Under the pieces are notes generated by a model. It had not been told where the DNA came from, searched no databases, and saw only the letters and a list, made by a program, of their open reading frames with translations. DNA of 64,000 nt from Cryptomeria japonica (taxonomy: Eukaryota > Streptophyta > Pinopsida > Cupressales > Cupressaceae): the NCBI RefSeq assembly GCF_030272615.1, contig NC_081406.1, positions 464,346,072-464,410,071 of the forward strand, read 5' to 3'. Shown one piece after another: positions 26,741-39,452 of this stretch. Position numbers and translations under genes: made by a program. How positions within the stretch are numbered: position 1 is the first letter of the stretch; the number at the start of each line of letters is the position of its first letter.

Positions 26741-27912
26741 ATCTACTCTTGGGCTTAAGAGAGAAGGTGGTTGTGAAAAGGGGGAACAGCGATAGAACAC
26801 CTCGCTGGGTACGTTACTCCATGATGGATGCCTAACACCTGCCATATGGAGCCAAGGGGGATATGGTATTCAACCCTTGGGCCTAGGAGGGATGGTTTCT
26901 AGGACACCCTATCCAACTAATGGATTAAAGGAATTGATTAGTAACTAACTTACAAACTAACTTTATATAATAATCTGATCTCATTTAGGAAATATAATAA
27001 TATGATTATATCCTGAGTTAATGGGTTCGGCCCTGTAGACCCTTGGTACTGGTCCGGTACAGTCCTGGTTCGGGGTTCGGGTCCGGTTTGCCTGTGGTTT
27101 GGATAGGGTTTGTAGTTCACAGCCCTGGTTCGAACCAGGGTGAATCTGTGATGACCCAGGGTTGAACCCAAGAGGACCCAAGATGAACCCAGGGTTCTGA
27201 CAGCACAAAAATGGATTTTTTTTTTCCAAATTTTTTTTTTGAATTTCACCACATAAAAAATTAAAATGATCCTTTATCTCAAGCCACACACCTATGCATC
27301 TTACAACCAAGAGAGAAGCACAAGTATTTATGAAAGAACAAGTGAAAAATCACAATACCCGTATGGGAGAACGCACCTTGATTAGAATTTTGACTTCTTT
27401 GGCCTTGTTCCTGACATCTTAAAAAAGTAGAAAATTGATGCATGCGAAGGAGTTCCATGTGGGTTTGAAGGTTGTAATTTTCTGTTGGCAGTAGGGGAAC
27501 AACCCCTCGGCCCCGCCCTCTACAACATCAGGGAGCGTGCCCTGGGCGCTGCCCCGGGACCCTGCGAGGGGCACTACATATATATATATATATATATAAT
27601 TTATATGTTTTTGTACTAACGAACCCAAACCCCTTTTCAAAATTTTGTCGTACCGGCGTACCGGGTTCTTCGAACCCGAACTGGTAACTTAGATCATATC
27701 CCACAATTATAATTCTAACAGCCATTAATATAGCACATTTGATATCATTTAATATAGTTCATTTTGAAGTTTAATTATTATTTCATATATGTTCTCTAAT
27801 TTTGTTTTAGGAAAACAGTATACAAAGGTACACCTATAAAACCCAATTACCTATTTATAGATTTGGCAAAATTTAGGTAAAATTAAAGTGTAACTAATTA
27901 GGGGACATTACA
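26741..27912 (+). repeat. LARD LTR copy C, right part
   Basis: LTR C continues after the nested insertion, starting with the duplicated target ATCTA. It contains an 18-bp perfect palindrome (CCCTGGTTCGAACCAGGG, 27123-27140), a GC-rich block (about 27490-27575), a short TA run and the end GGGGACATTACA at 27912. Without the second target copy, LTR C totals about 2308 bp. Confidence 0.88.
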
Positions 27913-30234
27913 GTGGTATCAGAGCATGATTCTCCTAGCTTGTTGGAAAAAACAACTACTCAGTTAGGACTAATTATTCCAGTCTCTTCTCAAATAAATA
28001 GAAAATTGAATTGGTTAGGCCAACATTGCATTCTTATGAGTGTGCCTTTAACTGCTTCATGTCTTATGTTTTTCTTATGTGTTTTGAGCATGCCTACTCC
28101 ATGGGTGTTTTGAGAATACCTATCCTTGTATGCTTCTTGATCAATGTGTCTTCAGCATGTCCACTCCACGAGTACCTTTCTCATATATGCTTGTACCTTT
28201 TATGTATTTATGTATTACTTCACAGTTTACATATATGATTCATGTCTTGCATGTATTCATATGTATGGTTCATGCTTTACATAGCTCCTTCATGCCTTGT
28301 GTTCATTACCTCATGCGTTGCATATAGTCATGTATGTTGCTTCTTGGCTTACATGTATCCATTATTTCATGCCTGTGTGCACTTCATGTCTTATGGTACT
28401 TATGTATACTTGTTTCATGCCTTAAGTTAATTCATGTGTATACTTCATGCATACACTTCATGCTTTACATGTATTTGTGCCTTATGTATATATTCTATTT
28501 TTTGCATGGATGCTTCTTGCCTTATGTAATTCATTTGTATACTTTGTACTTTACACCTTACGTGTGTTCATGTGTATGACTCATGCCTTATGTATTCATC
28601 TGTATGTTTGATACTTGTTGTATTGGATTCATTCATACTTGATGTATTTAATTCATTCATAAAGTGTTTCTATATAACTTTCTCATGTATGCTTCCGCCT
28701 CTATGCGTATTTCCTCCCATGTGTTCATCCATGGATGTGCTTTGTATCTTATACAATTGCTTCATGTACTTTCAGCATGAATTCTTTTTGTTTTGAACAA
28801 ATGCCCCTTATCTTACATGTATCAACATGATTGAATATGCTTAGTTATTCCATGAGTATGCTTTATGAGTACTTATAAATGGGGTTATTGTTTTAAATCA
28901 CCTGAGCCCTTCTTTTTGCAAACATGGGTTTCATACTCCTAATAACATGGGAAGGACAACATAGGGATTACTAAAACATGATGATACTATGAAAATCTAT
29001 AGGATGGAAGAATCTATAAGAGTAATATAGGAAGGAAGAATGTGTAAGAGTACAATTGCTCAAACCATGAGGTGATAATATAAGAACTTGATGAGTATAG
29101 AGATTTTGCCCATAAATCATCATCAGAGGAGAAAGGAAACATGTTGAGAATGTAGTCAGACAAAGATAATATAAGCCATGTTCAATTTATTCGTGATATA
29201 TTTAATACCAATCTAGCACCTAAGATTACCAATACGTCAATATCCAATCATAACAATCTATATGGTTACAGACTATACGACATGAAGGAGCGATACCAGA
29301 CTTAATTAATTGAGATCTTATTCATTACCCACCTCTATTTGGTAACTATGATGTCAGTGACATTCATGCTGCCCACTGAAATTTTTCATTCACTAAACAT
29401 TTTCCAATATTAATACATAATCTTTATGGATGTTAAGATTAGGCCAAGTTATTATTATTAACTTTTCATGTTGTCATCTAGATCAAACATCTTGCACATT
29501 CTCTAATTAATACAACCTCTACATTTTGGGAAATTTATCCCTCTAATTGGGGATTCAAACATATTCATCCAACAAATTATAAATCAATAAATTTAGATAT
29601 ATCTCATATATGTATTCCTCTCATGAACAGTATGTAATGATAGAGTAAAATCATCATTTGTGGTTTCCTTACAATAACTCTTGCAATCAGAAGTGATACT
29701 CAAAAACGATATTTATCATTTCACAAACTGCTTATCACAAATTGTTATGTTCAAAATTTGTACCAAGCGTGACTGAACATAATCATCTTCCATGATATCA
29801 AACCCCTTTACAAATGTTATAGCATTTTATCATCTCTCGAGCAATCGTGTTAGGCTACATCTACCATACAAACCAACAATATTTAGTGAACAAATTTCTA
29901 AGGGCCCCATTCTATAAGGCATAGGCAACATGATAATCTCACAATTAAGGCCATTTTTCAAATAATCATATTGCCAACCTAACCAGTTTTTGCAAACATA
30001 ATTGGATGGCCTTGATCCTTTCCTCTAGAAGAGAGTGGGCTTGTCTTAAGTTAAATCATGCCAATTTCCCACTATTGGTTATAACTCACACTCAAATTAA
30101 AGGTAAAAGCATATATGCCTTAATTCAAACCTACAACATGTAGTAATATCAGAGTAGAGTCATCTTGAGCACTACCATTGTGATCACCCTAATTTGAAAT
30201 TGCTTGAGGACAAGCAATCTAGGAAAGGGAGGAC
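27913..30234 (+). mobile_element. LARD internal region C (non-coding)
   Basis: An intact primer site lies at 27914-27925, followed by the CATG-rich stretch (about 28020-28790). That stretch has a local deletion near 28110 compared with copy A. A purine tract (AGGAAAGGGAGGAC, about 30221) precedes LTR D. No coding content is recognised. Confidence 0.85.
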
Positions 30235-32475
30235 TATCATGTCCCCACATTTATAGTAGAAATAATTAATATAGTTTTTGCCATATAAAATTATATGTTA
30301 AAAACATATCAAAATTATATTATATCACATTAACATTAAAATAATATTATATATTATCAATTTACATTATATATTGAATGATGTTATTATATTAACAATA
30401 AATAATATTATATTCATTAATTTAAATTTTTTATTCCATGATTTTATTATATTAACAATACACACTATATTATAATGGTGCTTTGTATTAAAACTTATAT
30501 TATTTTTGTTAACCAATTAAACATGCTCTTCTTGAAAAGAGCTGTCAGAAATAGAGGGACATCAACTCTTCAAAAAGGGGGGTGCTACCTATTAGGAGAC
30601 CATTGTGGCTCTTCACCACATGGGGAGGAAGGATAAATACCCCTCTATGAAAATGGGAATAGGGAGAATACAGGAGGGGAACAAGAAAGTCAGATCTACC
30701 AGCAAGGATAGAGAAATGTACAGAAACTGCCAGCAAGGATAATAAAAGAGAAGAGGGCCTGTAATGGAATATAATAGCTGATATTATATATATAAAATTT
30801 TATATGGTCTTAATTAAATTAGTGGAATTAATATGATATAATGTTCAGAAGCAAATATTGTATTATTATTAAAATAGCATTAAAATGATTATACATGAGA
30901 ACATTATTAGACATAAGACACACACATATATATCTGTTAATGAATTCAGAAGGAATAAGGCAATCAAATTCAGTTTGTATAAGTTGCTATAATACTATAC
31001 CATGCTAATAACATAAAATACAACAATAACAATTAATGAATAATTCTGATTTAAAGTAATACTAACAGAAATAACTGTTAACAATCTGATATAAGACACT
31101 AAGGCAATATATTATGATGAAGTATAATAACCATGCCAAGTTCAAATTGATTATCATAATTAGTTCAACTGAGTGACAAATATGACTTCATTGGAATATT
31201 ACAAAAAGTTCATTCTAAATGAGGGACTCTCTTAAGTATGCCACTCCATAGTGGATGCCTAACACCTGCCACATGGAGCCAAGATGGGTGAAGCATTTTC
31301 TCTTGGGCTTACGAGAGAAGGTAGTTGTGGAGAGGGGGAACGGCGATAGAACACCTCGCTGGGTACGCCACTCCATGATGGATGCCTAACACCTGCCATA
31401 TGGAGCCAAGGGGGATATGGTATTCTACCATTGGGCCTAGGAGGGATGGTTTCTAGGACACCCTATCCAACTAATGGACTAAAGGAATTGATTAGTAACT
31501 GACTTACAAACTAACTTTATATAATAATCTGATCTCATTTCGGAAATATAATAATATGATTATATCCTAAGTTACTGGTTTCGACCCCCTAGACCCTTGG
31601 TACTAGTCTAGTATGGTCCTGGTCCGGCATTTGGGTTCGGTTCACATGTGGTTCAGACAGGGTTTGTGGTTCACAGGCCTGGTTTGAACAAGGGCGAACC
31701 CAAGATGACCCACGGTCGAACCTAAGAGGACCCAAGACAAACCCAAGGGTCTGACAGCCCAAAAATGGATTTTTTTTTTGCAAAATTTTTGGTTTTGAAT
31801 TCCACCACATAAAAAATTAAAATGACCCTATGTCTCAAGCCACACACCTATGCATCTTACAACGAAGAGAAAAGCACAAGTCTTTACGAAAGAACAAGTC
31901 AGAAATCACAATTCCTATTTGGGAGAATGCACCTTGATCAGAATTTTGACTTCTTTGGCCTGGTTCTTGACATCTTAAAAAAGCAGAAAATTGATGCATG
32001 CCATGGAGTTCCATGTGGGTTTGAAGGTTGTAATTTGGTGTTGGCAATGGGGGCACAGCCCCTCGACCCTGTCCTCTACAGCGACAGGGAGCGTGCCCTG
32101 GGCATTGCGCCGGGACCCTACGAGGGGCACTGCATATATATATAATTTACATATTTTTGTACTAACGAACCCAAACCCCTTTTCAAAATTGTGCCGTACC
32201 AGCATACCAGGTTCTTTGAACCCGAACCAGTGCATGAACCCAAACTAGTAACTTAGATTATATCCCACAATTATAATTCTAACAGCCATTAATATAGCAA
32301 ATTTGATATCATTTAATATAGTTCATTTTTCAGTTAAGTATTATTTCATATATGTTCTCTAATTTTGTTGCAGGAAAACAGTATACAAAGGTACACCTAT
32401 AAAACCCAATTACCTATTTATAGATTTGGCCAAATTTAGGTTAAATTAAAGTGTAACTAATTAGGGGACATTACA
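30235..32475 (+). repeat. LARD LTR copy D (2241 bp)
   Basis: It starts TATCATGTCCCC and ends GGGGACATTACA. Near 30522 it lacks about 100 bp (the segment with CCCCTATATTTACCAAGG in other copies). It retains the duplicated GCCACTCCAT segments, the GGTTCG-like block in diverged form, and the GC-rich block (about 32050-32130). Confidence 0.87.
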
Positions 32476-32757
32476 GTGGTATAAGAGCATGATTCTGCCA
32501 GCCTGTTGGACAAAACAACTACTCAGTTAGGACTAATTATTCCAGTCTCTTCTCAAATAAATAAAAAATTGAATTGGTTAGGCCAACATTGCATTCCTAT
32601 GAGTGTGCCTTTAACGTCTTCGTGTCTTACAGGTTTCTTATGTGTTTTGAGCATGCCTACTGCATGGGTGTTTTATATGTACACTTTCCACATGTATACC
32701 TTGTGCTTGTACCATGTCTATCATGTGTCTGGCATATGTGTTTTATATCTTATGTGT
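32476..32757 (+). mobile_element. LARD internal region D, truncated
   Basis: The primer site at 32477-32488 has one change. The internal region follows other copies up to TTATATCTTATGTGT (32757) and then gives way to the LTR of the Tat-like element. The rest of this internal region is not found on the far side of the insertion. Confidence 0.85.
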
Positions 32758-33646
32758 TGTTATCACTGATTAAATATGGGTTTTTCCTTTCCCATAATTT
32801 GCTATGATTTTTGAAATTTTAAGTAAGGCACATTTTTTATTGCTTCAGCTCTGTGCTAGGACTTAAGGGTTTAGGTTTTGATTTTAAATTGCTTAATGTT
32901 TGATTAAAAATCCTCTGGTTTCTATTCTTTCATTACTTTATCCACTTAAGTAATTGGTCCTGGTGTCATAGGAAGTGTCCCCCCTTGTCTATTGCCTAGG
33001 CGGTCATGTGAATTAATCATAAAATTTAGGCCTTATATATTTTCCTCCTAAAGTTGTCGGGCCCAGTAAGTGGTGTGCATCTCGCGGGTGGATCTATGGC
33101 TTTCATTATTTTGCTAGGCGAAGTTGCATGCAATTTAAAACCAGCGAAGTTGCGAAAATGACATGGCATGCCAAGTAGATAGTCTAGCTAGTCGAGAGGG
33201 CGAGTAAGATGGTGGAACATGGCATAGGCTACAATAGTCAGCAAGCCAGGATTAATGGTTAAAAGGCGGGTCCCAGAGGTGAATCAGGTCCCGGGATAGG
33301 AGATGACCTGGCAGATACAGATGGTAAGAATTAATTGGAGCCTAATGCTTTCTCTTGGAAAATGAAAGACTGACATGTCAGCTCTCAAGGTGACTAGATG
33401 CCTGGTGTTCAAAGTTGAGTAAGAGGGCCCACGCCTCCCGGAGTCTATTCAGATGGTTAAGCGTCGAGCAACTAGAAAATGATCTGACGGCCCACGTGAT
33501 TTTGCAAGGGTAAGATGCTCGTGCTTTATACCCTACCAAATAGTGAAAGTAAAAGAGGTTCGTCCATGTGTCATGATAGATGGTGACGTGTCCATGGACA
33601 CATGGTTTTGGAAGAAGTTGTGGGCCTGCCAAGGTGGAACAGGCGG

Positions 33647-33653
33647 TATAAAG
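33647..33653 (+). promoter_or_regulatory. Candidate TATA box of the 5' LTR
   Basis: TATAAAG, about 890 bp into the LTR, is conserved at 45255-45261 in the 3' LTR. It lies about 590 bp upstream of the LTR ORF start (measured in the 3' LTR). If real, the ORF would sit in the R-U5 part and form the leader of the genomic RNA. This rests on the motif and its conservation only. Confidence 0.4.
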
Positions 33654-34137
33654 GAGAGACACGTAGCGGACGTTGAATTGAATATGAAAGGTTTTCCAAA
33701 GCTAGTGGCTGAGTGCCATGTGGTAGCCAATAGCCAATAAAGAGGCGGGACGCTGCGCAGAGCCAAGACTGTTAAGTCAGTGTAACGGTCAATCAAGTTT
33801 CTTTTGATCAGACGGTTGGCGCTATTTCGCAGGACCAAATTGCCTAATGGTTATGCTTCATGAAGCTATGAAAGAGTGAGAGGAAAGAATTGCAGGAACA
33901 TTGTGGCCCGTTGGAGCGAAAAATATGAATTCTCTCATGAATTCAATTTTGAAAGGATGGCCAAAGCATGCGGAATCAATGTTGCAGTTAAGACCTTGGG
34001 TACAATATATGATTTCCTATCAACCGGATGAAGGTATCTTTCTAAAAAATTATTGCAGAGGAGCAGATATAGAGCTATTTTCTTCTTATATAGAGCAAGT
34101 CAATTCAATTGTAGAGCGAATTCCTTCGAGCTAAGAA

Positions 34138-36239
34138 CTTTGTGCATCAGTTTGATGCCAGCTATGACCCATTGTCTATCTTTTTCCCTCAGGAGGAGAA
34201 AATAAAGTTTCTAATTGTTTGCTTTGAGGATGTGATGCAGACCCTGAAGGAGAAGAGGGAAGCTATGATTAAAGGCAACCCTGAAAAGGAAAGAATGGTT
34301 CTAAGTGGGGTTTGCCTCTAGCAAAGCAATCCCTCCTGGTGACTATAGACTGCACAAGAAATCTAGTTATAGTGTGATGATGCCTACAATAGGGGAGCCC
34401 TCTACCTCCAAACGAAAGAGGAAGATACAAGATGTCATTGACATCTAAGAGAGCCCAAAGAAGCAGAGAGTAGGGAAAGAAGTACAATCTGATACACCTT
34501 TGTACTCTCCATCCCAAACCCCTATCCACATAGGAGATGAGAAAGCAGTAGCTGAGCAACTTCTACAGTTAGGCAGTCTAGGGGAAATTGCTTATACTTA
34601 TGATGAAGTGGAAGAAGGAATGCCAAAAGAACCCCTTGCAGCTGAAATGAATATTACCACCACTAAACTCAAAGGCTAGGAGTGGGATCCTGAGAAAAGG
34701 CATGCAAGTGATGACTTCTTGGCTGACAACAATTTCGTCAGATCAGGAGCATTTATGCAATTTATATGGAAAAAGAATATAGATAAGTACAATGCAGGAT
34801 GTAGAAGAGAAAAGGTGAGCAACCTAATAAAGATCTAGCCTTGGTACAGGAGGAAATAAAACAAGAGATGAGGGAAGAATTTAAGACCATCACTCTTGAG
34901 CAAGGGAGAGATATGGTGGGACAAGCTAGAGTGCTTATTTTACCTGAGTGTGATGTAACAGATGCCCTGGTAATAGAGGCAGTGAGAAAGGAGACCCAGC
35001 CCATGGAGGGAATTACTTTCAGCAAGGATAATTTTGCACTCATCATGTGGTCTCTCAAGAGAAATGAGAGTAAGAAAACCAAAGATACCCCAGGGTCAGG
35101 TTACCTTGGTGGAATGATGGTGAAGAGAGTGCAGAACACGGGGGTGGTGGAAGCTACTAGCACTATGCTAGAGACTAAAAATTTTAGTGTTGCAGCAGCA
35201 AAAAAGGAGGCCAAGGAAAAAGAGATCCTCCAAGTCAAGTTGGAGACAGTTTTGAAGGCCTACAATAGTGCTAAGGAGGAGGTAAGAGGTAAGGATAGCA
35301 TCATTGCTAAGCTGCAAAGCAAGCTGACTAGACATCACCATCATGGTGAGTCTTCAACGCTGATGATCTCCTCTTCCCGTGCAAGACCTCCACCTACTAG
35401 CCCTATCATTGAGTTCCCACCATCTCCCGCACCCTCCAGCTCTCAAATGGTTGAGATTACTCCTCAAGAGCTAGAAAATTTGAATCATGCTCAGGCCTTG
35501 TATGCAAAGAAATATGAGGAGAGAGTAAGGGCTACTATTTTTAGTTTTGCAGATACAATGAGTGCCTCATTACTATATAATAACATAGGCAAGATTTTGG
35601 ATATGAGGAGTGAACTCAATGGGGATAAGGCCATTTTGACACCTATTCTTGACAAGTGGAAGCCTAGAGAGCAGGACTTGGATTCTATTTGTGCATCTTA
35701 TGATGAAGCAGGGGTTGATCCTATCATTAAATCCACTTGTGACACCGCAGAGCATCTAGTAAAATTGGTAGGAGAGGTAGACAATGCTGATAGGAAAATC
35801 AACCTGTATAAAAAGGAATACACTGATCATGTTTTTGAATTGATTCCAGGAGTTTTTTGCTAGCCCAAATCAGTTAAAGGACAAACAAGTATGGTTTAAA
35901 GAATTAGAGGCCAAATTGTCAGCCAGAATAAAAGGAATTATTGATTTAGATGATGCTTCCTTTTTTGTTGTAACAATTCAGGAGATAGAGAGAATTAAAT
36001 CTCACTATGGTTTCCTCAATTCAGAGGTTAACAAGATGAGAAATTCTTGGAAAAGGTTGACCAAGGCTAAGACAAAAGTGATTGATTTCACGTGGCCAAC
36101 TGATGATGTGTACAATGAATGGACAATGAAATATGCCATCCAGGACGCAGAGCAGTTAGAGGGCGCTGCGGAACAGTTGGAAGAGTTTGCAATAGGACAG
36201 CAAGTTGAAGAAGCTGCAAAGGTCGAAAAGGACTTGTAA
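34138..36239 (+). pseudogene. LTR ORF, C-terminal part in the 5' LTR
   Basis: This is the copy of the LTR-encoded protein that lost its first ~510 codons through the deletion at 34137/34138. It runs from the FVHQFD region through a Lys/Arg-rich nuclear-signal-like stretch (about 34410-34480), a coiled-coil-like region (about 35190-35330), a Ser/Pro-rich linker (about 35350-35455) and a helical C-terminal part, ending at TAA 36237. An extra T near 35855 shifts the frame. Stops include TAA 34446 and TAG 34677. At both positions the 3' LTR copy has a Gln codon. Function unknown. Confidence 0.7.
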
Positions 36240-37179
36240 CTGTTTTTGTAAAAGGCTTTGTAACCTCTTTTGTAAAAGAAATGATTGTAACAAATTCTCC
36301 TAGGAAAGTCTGAAGCTATTGTGTATCCATATTGTTATAAATGGATACGAGGACTATGTAAAAAGGCATCACAAAGAATTGTAAGAAAATGCTATAGAAA
36401 TTTATCTGAGCTTTTCTAAGTTTAATGGAGAATATTCAAAAGTTTTTGTAATGCTTTCTTGAAGATAATATCAATATACAAACCATCGGTTTTGAGTAAA
36501 GATTTGTGTCATCTTCAAATGTGTTTGCATTTATTTACTGTTTCATATTGAATGATCCAAGGTTATTTTGTTTGAATAGGGTTTGTAAGGCAAATTTCAG
36601 TAGATGTGTTTACTAGATTTTCTCTTTAGGAGGGAAATTAAATATGCGGGGATCACTTCTACCAGTAAATTATCTGTAAGACATCTTGAATCTTGATGAG
36701 CATAGTTTGATTTGGTATGCATAATTTGTCATGTATGTTAGGCATATATAGGGATTAAAAGAAGTTGAGCCAATGGGATGTGTAGAGATATTCTGTTTGG
36801 GGAGTATTGTTTGAATTTTGATGACTCTGTGACCTTAGATAAGGCACTGGTATCGATCAAGGTTGTCTATTGCATGTTTTGTAGATCAAAAATACTAAAT
36901 ATGAGTATAATTTTCATTCCTTTGCTTCAGTTAGTTTCAAGGTGAATAGATCCACTGGTTTTTTGGATTGGTTTGCTATGGATTTTTCTTTTGAAAGTGT
37001 GAATTTAGTTCACAAAGGTATACCCGCCTGGACTCTGAATAAGTTCGAAATGTAGAAGGTTAAATCAAACCTTGTCATATGTTGTCCTAAGAGTTTCCTT
37101 CCCCTTAACATCTCTCCTGCACAGAGTTTAATCATCTTATTATAATGATGTTGAAGTGAATTAGATTTTGAAGACAACA
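36240..37179 (+). other. Non-coding tail of the 5' LTR
   Basis: This AT-rich sequence matches 49475-50386 of the 3' LTR. Neither strand shows a gene-like ORF. It presumably is the end of U5 if the ORF lies in R-U5. Confidence 0.7.
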
Positions 37180-37183
37180 AAAG

Positions 37184-37201
37184 TGGTGACTCTGTTGGGG
37201 A
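37184..37201 (+). other. Primer-binding site (non-iMet, TGGTGACTCTGTTGGGGA)
   Basis: An 18-bp sequence starting TGG lies four bases after the inferred 5' LTR end. Its complement ends in ACCA, as a tRNA 3' end would. Similar sites in Ogre/Tat elements have been assigned to tRNA-Arg, and I infer the same class here. A near-inverted copy lies at the other end of the internal region (44349-44365). Confidence 0.8.
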
Positions 37202-37391
37202 GTGTCACATTAAGGATCCAGACACAAATTTGTGCTTAAGTATGTAAAGAGAAACATTGTGTTTGTGGAATCCTTGCATATTATTCTAAAAAAAGATTTC
37301 TCGTAATTCCCATATTCTTGTGGGTGGCAACTCTATTTTATTTGAACCAGTCGTTGTGAATTGTAAATCATTTCAAAAGAAAACAAGCATA

Positions 37392-39452
37392 ATGCAAGGA
37401 GGAAAAAATACTAGGTCATTCATGAAGAAACATCCTCGTGAAACTTTGCAGGAAGGTTTGCCAGAGCAGTCACGAAGGGGCCAAAAGAGATCTGTGCTGC
37501 ATGAGCCATCAAATGCTGCTTGGGTACAGAAGAATAATAATACTGGTAAGATGCCTGATCGACCTATTTATGCAAAGTCTAATTCATCTTCCAGAGATTC
37601 TGAATATGATATATTAGGTTTCCATTCAGGATTGTTTGGAAATATTGATAATGCACCTGTTTTAAATCAAGATTTATCTCATGTTAGTGTTTCTGCAAGA
37701 GATAGGACCAGTTCAAATGCAATTAGACACTCTATGCCTAGAACAATAGATGGAAACATTAGTTTGATTGACATAGACCAAGTCAATATATCTAATTCTG
37801 AGGAAAATTTCCTTGATGAAGATAAAGTGTCCCAAGAGACTGAAGACTTGAATAGAAGAGTTCACCATTTAATCTCCCTAAGAGCCCAAAAGGAAGCAAA
37901 TAAGGAGAAGGAAGTCAAAGCTAAATTAATGGAAAGAGATAGGCTTCTTAGACAAATAGCTGATCTTGAGGTGCTAGATAAGGAGAAAGAAAAAAGTGAT
38001 GAAGAAGGCCCTGTGATTAGAGAAATCTTGATCCCCAAGGTTAAGCCAACATATAGGTCAGTAGTCCAGCCAAGTAAGGAAACACTCGGTGATTCACAGT
38101 TTCCTAGGACAAAGGTGGATAAGGGAAAATAGAAATGGGTAGATGAGGGAATTGAATCTAAAACTGCAGAGGAGATTTCTCATAGGTTATCAGCACATGA
38201 GAAAGAAATGGAAAGAATGAGGAAAGAAAAGGAGGATCTCCAAATGGAATTAGAGAAAGTTGAATTGGAAGCAGCAAATCAGGAGGTAAAAAGAAAAATT
38301 AGTTACTTAAAGGCTCCCCCTATCACGTTTCCATCAAAAGATTTGAATAAGCCCGATCCTTAGCAAATTTCCCTTCCCCCTGTTAAAATTCAACTTGCAG
38401 TGCCTACTAATGTAGCATTAGTGAGTCAAACCCCTGTGAATATTCATCACACCCAAATATCTCAGCTTCCAATTCCAACAATTAGAATGAAGATGGGAAA
38501 TAATAATGCCCTTGCCCCTTTTCAAAGGAGACCAATCAATTTAGTACAATACAGACAATTCTTTTTTGATGGGATCCCAGGATATCCCAATCATGTTCCT
38601 ACTGAGCTAAGAGACAAACTACATAAATTTGCTGGAAACAATGCCATTAGTGCTGAGGATCATCTAAAATCTTTTGGGGACCTAATAAATGATTATGAGA
38701 TAGTGGATGAAGATGTTATTATGAAACTGTTTGTTCAGTCCTTGGTTGATGATGCAAGAGATTGGCTCAAAGGTCTTCTAGTAAACAACATAGGGTCATG
38801 GGAGGATTTTAAAAAGTGTTTTGAAGAATAGTATGGTGATAAGACTAATGTGAGCTTTATGCTCGATGAGTTCAATAATATCAGAAAGTCTGATAATGAA
38901 ATGGTCACTGATTTCAATGCCAGATTCCAAAAGGCCATGCACAGATTGTATCAAGTGATGAGATTAGATGATAACATGTGTTTAAATACTTATTACAATG
39001 CATTTGATTCTAAGATGGCCTATATCTTGAGAGATAAGAATCCACATAATTTGAGAGATGCTTCTAGAATTGCCATTAATGTAGAAAGTAATAGAAAAGA
39101 ATCCGGGAAGTTGGGAAGAAGAATAGATGGTAGATTATGGCAAGAGACAAAATAGCAGCCCCATAAAGCACCAAAGGAGGAAGACAAGATAGAGAAGTTG
39201 GTCATTGTAATGAAGGATCTGACTGTCAAGGTAAACAAAAATGCTAAACCTCATTATAACTAGCAAGATAGACCCCCTAGATTGCATGACATGCCATATA
39301 ATAATAACTGGAAAGATGGCAAACCCCAAAATGAGAAAATTGCCCAAAATCAGGACACTCTAGATCCCTTGAAAGGGAAAATGGTCCATAATATGGAAAA
39401 CACTCCCTGGTGTATTGCTTGTGATGGACCACATTATCCTCATTAGTCTGCA
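37392..39452 (+). pseudogene. gag: gag of Tat-like element
   Basis: This is the structural protein that packages element RNA. The frame opens at ATG 37392 (MQGGKN); the upstream frame is open from 37320 but without ATG. A charged, partly coiled-coil N-terminal region (about 37800-38340) precedes a retrotransposon gag core with AEDHLKSF (about 38655), DDARDWLKGL and WEDFKKCFEE (about 38748-38830) and FNARFQKAMHRL (about 38914). A Cys/His stretch, WCIACDGPHYPH, near 39412-39447 could be a degenerate zinc knuckle. In-frame stops are TAG at 38130, 38361, 38829, 39153, 39261 and 39444. The frame continues into protease without a shift, so gag-pol was probably one ORF. Confidence 0.85.

Larger units (their letters stand above)
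32758..37179 (+). repeat. 5' LTR of Tat-like element (internally deleted)
   Basis: It begins TGTTATCACTGATTAAATA. The end is placed at GAAGACAACA (37179) because homology with the 3' LTR stops just before and the primer site follows four bases later. A TATAAAG box lies at 33647-33653. Between 34137 and 34138 the sequence jumps over what is 45733-47373 in the 3' LTR, removing the N-terminal half of the LTR ORF. About 36240-37179 is non-coding. Confidence 0.88.

Noticed and set aside
27123-27140. GGTTCGAACC resembling an RNA polymerase III B box (tRNA or SINE)
   Set aside because: It lies in a palindrome of GGTTCG words, with no A box at the right distance and no tRNA cloverleaf. It is part of the LTR block.
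34269-35082. Minus-strand ORFs opposite the LTR ORF (34269-34559, 34762-35082; also 47537-47794, 47833-48318)
   Set aside because: They are mirror frames of the sense ORF and have Ser/Leu-rich composition expected of antisense translation.
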